From positions 1-6,171 of the forward strand of contig JACMIS010000042.1 in NCBI GenBank assembly GCA_014381035.1: DNA of 6,171 nt, given 5' to 3'. Source of the stretch: Armatimonadota bacterium (GTDB lineage Bacteria; Armatimonadota; Armatimonadia; Armatimonadales; Armatimonadaceae). Shown here piece after piece: positions 1 to 5,974 of this stretch; positions within the stretch are counted from its first letter, which is position 1; every line of letters begins with the position of its first letter. The notes below the pieces were generated by a model. The model saw only the letters and a program-made list of their open reading frames with translations, was not told the origin of the DNA and ran no database searches. The position numbers and the translations under genes were made by a program.

Positions 1-2
1 AG

Positions 3-110
3 TGCCTTCCTGCAAAGGGATTGATCGACTTCTATCCGATTTTTGCCGGTACCCCTGGCGTCACTCAATTCTGGACGATTGAGCCTCTGAATATTGTCAG
101 CGTAAGTTAG
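3..110 (+). CDS. Possible C-terminal end of an upstream gene (partial)
   Basis: One + frame is open from the left edge and stops at TAG 108-110, giving about 35 codons that end in EPLNIVSVS. The other two + frames close inside the same stretch. The peptide has a balanced composition with hydrophobic and aromatic residues (GLIDFYPIFAGTPG), and its third codon positions are mixed in a way compatible with coding. I do not recognise a family, and 35 codons is too short to exclude chance. If real, it is a gene running in the same direction that ends about 130 nt before the acyltransferase start. Confidence 0.35.
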   Translation, partial: CLPAKGLIDFYPIFAGTPGVTQFWTIEPLNIVSVS

Positions 111-119
111 GGTTCACAA

Positions 120-145
120 AAGAAACACGTAACATCGTTTTTTTT
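120..145 (+). terminator. Weak candidate intrinsic terminator (A/T hairpin with T8 run)
   Basis: An A-rich arm at 120-129 can pair with a T-rich arm at 136-145 around a 6-nt loop (130-135). The stem is ACG/CGT next to the loop, then one C/T mismatch, then A-T pairs. Eight T's occupy 138-145. The stem has very little GC, so it is a poor rho-independent terminator. The T-run may simply be part of an AT-rich spacer. Its place, just after the putative end of the upstream frame and before the acyltransferase, is where a transcript boundary would be expected. I could not find a convincing -35/-10 pair between here and 242. Confidence 0.2.
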
Positions 146-222
146 GTAGCCATCCCAACTTTTCCATTGTCATTCACGAATCAAGTGAGACAAACCCGAC
201 GTCATCATGGCACGTTGGTGGC

Positions 223-228
223 AAGAGG
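223..228 (+). promoter_or_regulatory. Ribosome binding site that favours the ATG at 242
   Basis: AAGAGG lies 13 nt before the ATG at 242. The spacing is a little long, but this is the only purine-rich SD-like element near a plausible start. The longest version of the frame would begin at TTG 167, which has no SD before it and would add 25 polar residues ahead of the first family motif. Confidence 0.45.
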
Positions 229-241
229 TAGCAATTTCTCC

Positions 242-1384
242 ATGCAACAACCGCATAGCCGGACATACGAATCACTGGACCTATGGCGTGGCTTTGCTGC
301 AATTTGGGTGGTTTTGTTTCATTCGATGGTGGACCGCGACACGGATTTTGGGTCCGGTAGAAACTTTTTCGTTGAATTCTGTTCGTGGGGCGATACGGCG
401 GTTCCTATTTTTTTTGTGATCAGTGGCTACTGCATGTCCGCCGCTGCCGCCAACCTGATTGATCGCAATCATACCCTCGGTCGTTTCGCGGTCGCCCGTA
501 TACGACGCATCTATCCCCCGCATATCGCGGTCCTGTTGCTCGGATTGACCATTCCCGCCTCCTACTGGCTGGCGCAACAACTCGGGTACATTCATGACAA
601 CCCGACGGTAACCTGGTTTACCCACCTGACGGCGGGGCATCTCATCATCAACGCGCTACTTATTCAGGTGCCTCTCAACGAGCGTAGCCTGAACGACGTG
701 ACCTGGACGCTGTCTTATGAAGTGGCTTTCTACGCGGTAATCGGGCTGGCGATCTACGCTTTTCGTAAGCAAGGGTGGCAACGTATGTTGCAAGTACTGC
801 ATGTAGTCACCATCGTGGCTTTCCTGATAACTGTATTTGCACCGAATCTGTCGTTCTTTCCGTTTAACCACTGGATCGGTTTCGGGGAAGGGGTGTTGCT
901 GTTCGATCTGCTCTGCGGGCGACCGTGGAAAGAGCGTAGCAGGAAAGGGAAGGCGTTATACGGAGCGGTCATCCTCGCAATCGGGACGCTGATTATTGTA
1001 CAAATAATCCGTGAACAGGGAAGCCCGCAATCATGGCGCCTCCTGCTGACATCCTTGTTCGCGATACTGTTCTATATTTTACGCCCTTTCGATGCGTATA
1101 TGAAACGATCCCGGGTATTATCAGGGTTGTTTTTCGTCGGCGGGTTTTCGTATTCTCTGTACCTGATTCATTTCATGATGCTGTCCGTTTTGCACCGGGT
1201 CGCGGTGAAACTGCATTTTCCGCCTCAATTGTATGTAGCGGAGACTTTAATCGAACTTGCAATTTGTATCGCAATCGCGTATGTTTTTTATTGGTTGGTA
1301 GAATCACGGTTCATGGCGGCAAAAGCGAAGTCTGTTGTCGCACGTCAACCAGTCGTACCGCAGATTATCCCCGAGCGGGTATAG
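242..1384 (+). CDS. Acyltransferase 3 family integral membrane protein (OafA/YrhL-like)
   Basis: The product is a polytopic inner-membrane acyltransferase of the acyltransferase-3 superfamily. These proteins typically move acetyl or other short acyl groups onto sugars of O-antigen, capsule, exopolysaccharide or other glycans. With the ATG at 242 it is 380 residues, the usual size. Visible signatures are: YESLDLWRGFAA opening the first membrane segment; the family R-x10-H pattern at R16 and H27; FFVISGY at 57-63; the arginine-rich RIRRIYPPH at 86-94; WTLSYEVAFY at 155-164; and FSYSLYLIH at 302-310 in a late helix. About ten hydrophobic segments are spread through the protein, and a short charged tail follows residue 355. 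There is no SGNH domain, so it is the short form. The acceptor cannot be read from the sequence, but the glycosyltransferase and flippase downstream suggest a surface polysaccharide. Its base composition is visibly more AT-rich than nuoD. It ends 18 nt before nuoD. Confidence 0.88.
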   Translation: MQQPHSRTYESLDLWRGFAAIWVVLFHSMVDRDTDFGSGRNFFVEFCSWGDTAVPIFFVISGYCMSAAAANLIDRNHTLGRFAVARIRRIYPPHIAVLLLGLTIPASYWLAQQLGYIHDNPTVTWFTHLTAGHLIINALLIQVPLNERSLNDVTWTLSYEVAFYAVIGLAIYAFRKQGWQRMLQVLHVVTIVAFLITVFAPNLSFFPFNHWIGFGEGVLLFDLLCGRPWKERSRKGKALYGAVILAIGTLIIVQIIREQGSPQSWRLLLTSLFAILFYILRPFDAYMKRSRVLSGLFFVGGFSYSLYLIHFMMLSVLHRVAVKLHFPPQLYVAETLIELAICIAIAYVFYWLVESRFMAAKAKSVVARQPVVPQIIPERV

Positions 1385-1402
1385 ATAGAACACTCCAAAT
1401 TA

Positions 1403-2680
1403 ATGGCGACACTGACACAATTAGCGACAACGAAGAGTAGCCTTCCTCAGGCGAACTCCGCACCGGCAGGTATCGAGATCGAACGATCCTATGATCCCGA
1501 CACCGACGCGGAAACGATGACGATCAACATGGGACCGTCCCACCCTTCCACGCACGGCGTTCTGCGCCTGGTGCTGGAACTGGATGGGGAGACCGTGGTC
1601 CGTTGCACCCCGCATATCGGTTATCTGCACACGGGTATCGAGAAGACGATGGAGAACCTGTCTTATTACAAGGCACTGGTTCTGACCGACCGCGAAGATT
1701 ACCTCTCGAACCTGTGCAACAATCTGGCATACTCCCTCGCGGTTGAAAAACTGATGCAGGTCGAGATCCCGAAAAAAGCGCAGTACATGCGCGTCCTGCT
1801 CAACGAACTGGAACGGATCGCGTCGCACGCCCTCTGGCTGGGAACCCACGCGCTCGATATAGGGGCGATGTCGGTGTTCTTTTATTCGTGGCAGGATCGC
1901 GACCGGGTCCTGGAAATCAAGGAGCACCTTTCCGGGGTGCGTACCAAAACGTCCTGGATCTGCCCCGGCGGCTTACGCGGCGACGCGCCGACCGGCTGGC
2001 TGGCGCGGGTGCGCGAATTCCTGGATTATTTCCCGGCGCGTATCGAAATGTACGAAGGGCTTCTGACTGACAACCCAATCTGGATCGAGCGGACTCGTGG
2101 GGTCGGTATCGTGTCGCCCGCGGACGCCATTTCGTTCGGCATGGGCGGACCGTCGCTTCGCGCCTCCGGCGTCAACCACGACTTGCGGAAGGCGAATCCG
2201 TACTCGTCCTACGACGAGTTCGACTTCGACGTGGCGGTCGGGCAGATCGGCGACGTGTACGACCGGTATCGCGTCCGCATGGAGGAGTTCCGACAGTCGC
2301 TCCGTATCTGTGAACAAGCCTACGCGAAGGTCGTCTCGCTCGGCGACGCGCCGGTACGCACATCGGACCGGAAGATCGCGCCGCCGCCGCGTGCCGAACT
2401 GGACACTTCGATGGAGTCCCTCATCCACCACTTCAAACTCTACACGGAAGGGTTCCACCCGCCGGTCGGCGAAGCCATCGGGGCGGTGGAAGGTCCGCGT
2501 GGCGAAAAAGCGTACTACATCGTGTCTGACGGTTCCAACAAACCCTACCGCGTGCGAATTAAAGGGCCATCGTTCTACAATCTGCAAGCCTTGCCAAAAA
2601 TGGTGCAGGGGCGTATGGTGGCGGATGTGGTCGCGATGATCGGCTCGATTGATATTGTTCTGGGCGACATTGATCGCTAA
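1403..2680 (+). CDS. nuoD: NADH-quinone oxidoreductase subunit D (complex I 49 kDa subunit)
   Basis: NuoD is the peripheral-arm subunit of NDH-1 that, with NuoB, forms the quinone-reduction site at the membrane interface. The 425-residue length is normal for a non-fused NuoD. Landmarks: TMTINMGPSHPSTHGVLRL at 39-57; PHIGYLHTGIEKTME at 70-84; DREDYLS at 96-102; NELERIASHALWLGTHALD at 134-152; GGLRGDAPTGW at 189-199; and the characteristic C-terminal end DIVLGDIDR at 417-425. By family alignment, H51 (in HPSTHG) and Y100 (in DREDY), 49 residues apart, match the quinone-headgroup His/Tyr pair known from Thermus Nqo4 and mitochondrial 49 kDa subunits. The enzyme therefore looks functional. The first 38 residues are variable. 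ATG 1403 has no obvious SD, and ATG 1517 (M39) is a less likely start because the acidic lead-in before it is common in the family. NuoC, its usual upstream partner, is absent; an acyltransferase sits there instead. Confidence 0.97.
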   Translation: MATLTQLATTKSSLPQANSAPAGIEIERSYDPDTDAETMTINMGPSHPSTHGVLRLVLELDGETVVRCTPHIGYLHTGIEKTMENLSYYKALVLTDREDYLSNLCNNLAYSLAVEKLMQVEIPKKAQYMRVLLNELERIASHALWLGTHALDIGAMSVFFYSWQDRDRVLEIKEHLSGVRTKTSWICPGGLRGDAPTGWLARVREFLDYFPARIEMYEGLLTDNPIWIERTRGVGIVSPADAISFGMGGPSLRASGVNHDLRKANPYSSYDEFDFDVAVGQIGDVYDRYRVRMEEFRQSLRICEQAYAKVVSLGDAPVRTSDRKIAPPPRAELDTSMESLIHHFKLYTEGFHPPVGEAIGAVEGPRGEKAYYIVSDGSNKPYRVRIKGPSFYNLQALPKMVQGRMVADVVAMIGSIDIVLGDIDR

Positions 2681-2693
2681 GGTTTACATCTGA

Positions 2694-3869
2694 ATGCACC
2701 ATACCATTGGCTTCGTGAATCAAGCCCCGATCCAGTCTATGTCGGGGACATCACGAATACTACGCGCCCTGCTGTCTAAAATCCCCGGCGACACCGACAC
2801 GGTTACGGCGATGCTTTCGCATCAGAACCATCATGTGAAGCCGGACCCGACATACCATGAGCAGTATCTGCCGACGCGCCCGCATCTGGGGAGAATCGAA
2901 AGTACCCGTTTCGGAAAGTATTGTGACCTGATCGAGCCGCTATATCTGGGGAAAATGATGGCGGATATGGAGTCGTTGTTTCGAAAGCATCACGTCACCG
3001 GGGTCCACGCCGTGCCGCACGGGATGCACTTTGCGTATGCGCATGAACTGGCGAAGCGGTTGCAGGTCCCGTTCTATCTCAATGTCCACGACGAGCTGTC
3101 CTACAATCTGGCGGGGAACCCCCGGCTACCGGAGATGGAGCGCGAACTCGAAAAAGCGTGGCGCGGCGCGGCGGGGCGGATCGTTATCAGTGAAGCGATG
3201 GGGAAGGAATATTGCCGACGTTTCGGTGAGCAACCCTATGTCACGGTGACGGACGGTCTGTCGGAGTCCCCGACACGTAAACGCCCCCTGGTGAAAGATC
3301 GTCTGTACGTTTATTTCATGGGAACGCAACACCTGTCGTATGTGCCGAATTTCGTCGCGCTGCTTCAGGCACTGGAGAAAATCAAAGCCGAGACCGATCT
3401 GGATGTCAAACTGATTTCGCGCGGATGGTTGCAACCCGAACTTGCCAAGCACCCGCTCGTCGAAATGCGCGAGCCACGCCCGGAAAAAGAGATCGAATCC
3501 GATTTTGATGAGGTAGACGTTCTTTATCTGCCGTTGCCGACGCAAAAAGAGTACGAATCGTTTTATAAGTTCAGTCTGTCCACCAAATTAGTGACTTATC
3601 TCGGCATCGGTCTGCCGATGCTGTATCATGGTCCGGCGGATGCTGCCGCCGCGACGACTCTGGGTAGTGCCGCATTACACTGCCACAATCTGGACGCGAC
3701 CGAACTTGCCGCGACAATCCTGACGGGCTTAAACCCGGAGAAACGCGACGCGGTTATAGACGATGCCTTCGCTCTCGCCCGCCGCCAGTTTCTGCTCGAC
3801 GATAACGCCCGGACATTCTGGAATATGTTGACCGGAAACGCAGTACCCGAACTACAAAAACATGCCTGA
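2694..3869 (+). CDS. Glycosyltransferase, probable GT-B fold (GT4-like)
   Basis: This is a 391-residue soluble protein with the two-domain layout of GT-B enzymes, which transfer a sugar from a nucleotide donor to a growing glycan at the cytoplasmic face. The N-terminal half has a first strand and loop (HTIGFVNQAP, 3-12), a VHAVPHGMHFAYAHELA stretch at 104-120, FYLNVHDEL at 127-135 (like the strand plus H-D motif of GT4 enzymes) and GRIVISEAMG at 161-170. The C-terminal half has RLYVYFMGTQHL at 203-213, VDVLYLPL at 274-281 and the donor-side motif FSLSTKLVTYLGIGLPML at 293-310, which matches the S-x-K...Y...G-x-P pattern of GT4-like proteins. A clear E-x7-E pair is not seen there. There is no signal peptide or membrane helix. 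It begins 13 nt after nuoD with only a weak AAGG upstream, and its 3' end overlaps the flippase start by 8 nt, which suggests translational coupling. Donor and acceptor sugars are unknown. Confidence 0.78.
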   Translation: MHHTIGFVNQAPIQSMSGTSRILRALLSKIPGDTDTVTAMLSHQNHHVKPDPTYHEQYLPTRPHLGRIESTRFGKYCDLIEPLYLGKMMADMESLFRKHHVTGVHAVPHGMHFAYAHELAKRLQVPFYLNVHDELSYNLAGNPRLPEMERELEKAWRGAAGRIVISEAMGKEYCRRFGEQPYVTVTDGLSESPTRKRPLVKDRLYVYFMGTQHLSYVPNFVALLQALEKIKAETDLDVKLISRGWLQPELAKHPLVEMREPRPEKEIESDFDEVDVLYLPLPTQKEYESFYKFSLSTKLVTYLGIGLPMLYHGPADAAAATTLGSAALHCHNLDATELAATILTGLNPEKRDAVIDDAFALARRQFLLDDNARTFWNMLTGNAVPELQKHA

Positions 3870-5421
3870 TTCCCCCGATGATACTTCGCCAGTGGTCGCC
3901 GCCGGGCAATCGCCGCCCCCGGAAGCGGCGACGCAGGAAACTGCCCAGAAAGCTACCGTGCAGGGAAAAGCCGTGCGTGGTGCGCAGGTACTGGGCTTGC
4001 GAACGGTCGTCTCGGTGATTTTGCGGATCGTCAGCAGTCTCACTCTGGCACGTTTCCTGACGAAAGAGGATTTCGGCATCTTCGGCATCATCAGCGGCAT
4101 CGTGGGAATCGGTCTGTTTCTGTGTGAGTTCAGTCTGAACAGCGTTCTGATCGCACAGAAGGAGGAGCCGGAACCCGACGAAACCGCGACGGTCTTCTGG
4201 ATGCAACAAGCAATCTCTCTGGTGATCGTGACTGTCGTCACCCTGATGTCTTCCTGGATTTTGCACCTCTACAAAGTGGAACAGTCGCAGATTTTGATGC
4301 TGTGTATCGGGATCGCCGCGCTATTTCTGGTCACACTGCGCTCCGTCCCCGGCGCGATGATGGAGCGGCACCTGAATTTCGAACCCCTCGCACGGGCGGA
4401 GGTCGCCGAAAATATCGCGCAGATCGTCTTTTCTCTCGGGTTCGCCATCGCGGGCTTTGGCGCATGGTCCCTGATGATCAGTTTCATCGTCGCTCGCCTC
4501 GTCGGAATGGTGATCGTCCGCGCCAGCTCCGACTGGTCCCTGACAGGACGATTCCGATGGGAGACGGCGCGTCTGTTGATGCACAAGGCGATTCGCTTCC
4601 AGGCGAACCATATCGTCGCGATTTCCCTGTCGAGCCTGTCGTCCCTGATCATTTCGCGCACAACCGGCGTGGCTGGTTACGGCTTGCTGACATGGTCCGC
4701 GAACATCGCTTCCGCGCCTTCCATGCTTGTCAACATGATCAATCGGGTGGCACTTCCGGCGATGAGTCGCTTGCAGGAAGACCCGGCAGAGGTCGGCAGA
4801 GTCACCGGGCGGACAGTGCGCCGTATCGTGACGATCATGGGACTTGTCGTCGCCCCGCTGGCAATCGTCGCTCCTTTCTTCCTGCCGTTGATATTCGGCG
4901 AAGAGTGGCGACCCGCAATCGTATTGTTTCAGTGGAACACTTCCGAGATCGTGTTAGCGTCGGCGTCGGGAATCCTGGTGCAAACGATGATCGCTATGGA
5001 ACTCCTGAAGGCGCGTACGGTTATCGTACTGATCAGCGGCGTGTTGCGTATCTGTCTGGTGTATGGGGGAGTAAAACTCTTCGGCGTAGAGGGTATCGCC
5101 GGGGGATGCTACTGCGCTTCCTTGCTGGAGTTGTTGATCCTCGCCTATTATGTGCGGCGCACCATTCCGGGCACCGAAACGATATGGCGTGATACATTCG
5201 CCCCTCTGGCACGTGTGCAGGGCACGCTGTTTATCACGATGCTGATTTCGAGATTTCTGCTGACCCAGCCGTCACAAATCCTTATCCATACCGTGTGTGA
5301 ACTGGCACTGTACGCGATCCTTGTCGCGGTAGCCGAGTTGCTCAGTCCGCGCCGCCCTATCCTTGCCGAATTGGCAGGAATCTGGAACATGTTGCGGGCA
5401 CGCCGCGTTGCCTCTTCCTGA
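3862..5421 (+). CDS. Polysaccharide flippase, Wzx/O-antigen transporter type (MOP superfamily)
   Basis: The product is a 519-residue integral membrane protein of the polysaccharide-transporter branch of the MOP/MATE superfamily. These proteins flip lipid-linked glycan units across the inner membrane before polymerisation or ligation. After a 35-residue Pro/Ala/Gln-rich cytoplasmic leader comes the recognisable first repeat: GAQVLGLRTVVSVILRIVSS (40-59), then TLARFLTKEDFGIFGI (61-76). About a dozen hydrophobic segments follow, including 113-134, 143-158, 184-217, 322-345 and 385-430. Other family-like pieces are MMERHLNFEPLARAE (166-180), FRWETARLLMHKAIRFQAN (231-249), NMINRVALPAMSRLQED (291-307) and LPLIFGEEWRPA (341-352). 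The size fits WzxC/TuaB-like flippases. The start overlaps the glycosyltransferase stop by 8 nt, so the two are very likely co-translated and act on the same glycan. No polymerase (Wzy) or initiating transferase is in this window. Confidence 0.9.
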   Translation: MPDSPDDTSPVVAAGQSPPPEAATQETAQKATVQGKAVRGAQVLGLRTVVSVILRIVSSLTLARFLTKEDFGIFGIISGIVGIGLFLCEFSLNSVLIAQKEEPEPDETATVFWMQQAISLVIVTVVTLMSSWILHLYKVEQSQILMLCIGIAALFLVTLRSVPGAMMERHLNFEPLARAEVAENIAQIVFSLGFAIAGFGAWSLMISFIVARLVGMVIVRASSDWSLTGRFRWETARLLMHKAIRFQANHIVAISLSSLSSLIISRTTGVAGYGLLTWSANIASAPSMLVNMINRVALPAMSRLQEDPAEVGRVTGRTVRRIVTIMGLVVAPLAIVAPFFLPLIFGEEWRPAIVLFQWNTSEIVLASASGILVQTMIAMELLKARTVIVLISGVLRICLVYGGVKLFGVEGIAGGCYCASLLELLILAYYVRRTIPGTETIWRDTFAPLARVQGTLFITMLISRFLLTQPSQILIHTVCELALYAILVAVAELLSPRRPILAELAGIWNMLRARRVASS

Positions 5422-5434
5422 ATGAACTAAACTT

Positions 5435-5965
5435 ATGAACAATCTTTCTCTGGATGATAAATCCCGTATCGACGACATCGTGTCCCGTTATCCGCACAAA
5501 AAAGCGGCACTGTTGCCCGCGCTGTGGGTAGCGCAGGAAGCCTATGGCGGGCACCTGACCCGCGAAGCGCAGGCGGAAGTGGCGGACTATCTGGATCTCC
5601 CGCGTGCGGAAGTGGAAGGTGTCGCGACCTACTACACGATGTACAACAAGGAAGCAGTAGGTAAACATCACATCGAGGTCTGCCACAACGTGTCTTGCAT
5701 GATCTTCGGGGCGGACGCGCTGATCCACCACATCGAGGATCGCCTGGGGGTTTCTGCGGGGGAAACGACCGGAGACGGCGTGTTCACGCTGAACCGCGCG
5801 GAGTGCCTGGGGGCGTGTTGCAACCCGGTGGCGATCCAGGTGGGCGGGACGTACTTCGAGGACGTGCGCACCCCGGCTCAGGTGGACGCTATATTGAACG
5901 AGTTGCGAAGCGCGGGGGGCGACGTGACGCCGCAAGCCGCCATCGGCGACCTGAAGACTGTTTAG
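5435..5965 (+). CDS. nuoE: NADH-quinone oxidoreductase subunit E (complex I 24 kDa, [2Fe-2S] subunit)
   Basis: NuoE, with NuoF, forms the NADH dehydrogenase tip of NDH-1 and holds the off-path [2Fe-2S] cluster N1a. The 176 residues are a normal length. The N-terminal helical part contains YPHKKAALLPALWVAQEAYGG (19-39) and the typical VEGVATYYTMYN (60-71). The thioredoxin-like domain follows. The four cluster cysteines are all present: C83 and C88 in CHNVSC (C-x4-C), and C124 and C128 in ECLGACC (C-x3-C), with C129 an extra neighbour. The strand PVAIQVGG follows at 131-138. The last 20 residues are a variable tail. It starts 13 nt after the flippase, with no clear SD before ATG 5435. Its usual neighbour nuoD is 2.7 kb upstream, separated by the two glycan genes, and nuoF, normally next, is not recognisable downstream. 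Confidence 0.97.
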   Translation: MNNLSLDDKSRIDDIVSRYPHKKAALLPALWVAQEAYGGHLTREAQAEVADYLDLPRAEVEGVATYYTMYNKEAVGKHHIEVCHNVSCMIFGADALIHHIEDRLGVSAGETTGDGVFTLNRAECLGACCNPVAIQVGGTYFEDVRTPAQVDAILNELRSAGGDVTPQAAIGDLKTV

Positions 5966-5970
5966 GAGGG
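5964..5970 (+). promoter_or_regulatory. Strong Shine-Dalgarno overlapping the nuoE stop codon
   Basis: AGGAGGG begins within the TAG stop of nuoE and lies about 5 nt before ATG 5975, an ideal arrangement for coupled translation of the next cistron. It is the only consensus SD in front of a gene in this window. It implies that a real gene starts at 5975, or once did. By complex I gene order that gene would be nuoF. Confidence 0.6.
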
Positions 5971-5974
5971 TCGT

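Noticed and set aside
167..241. TTG start at 167 extending the acyltransferase by 25 residues
   Set aside because: No SD precedes TTG 167, the extra residues are polar and unlike the family, and ATG 242 gives a normal length with the R-x10-H motif near the N terminus.
111..241. Sigma-70 type promoter ahead of the acyltransferase
   Set aside because: TAACAT (130-135) and TTGTCA (167-172) resemble single boxes, but neither has a partner at proper spacing.
1033..1440. A 135-codon + frame over the acyltransferase 3' end and nuoD start
   Set aside because: It is a shadow in another frame of two well-supported genes, with no family resemblance and no SD.
1973..2587. Long minus-strand frame (204 codons) opposite nuoD, and similar ones at 1421-1927, 3754-4266 and 5357-5935
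   Set aside because: All are antisense to strongly conserved genes. They are Arg/His/Val-rich with no recognisable motif, as expected for complementary-strand shadows.
4302..5192. A 296-codon + frame inside the flippase gene
   Set aside because: It is an Arg/Asp/Gly-rich out-of-frame reading typical of GC-rich coding DNA. The flippase frame has clear membrane segments and family motifs.
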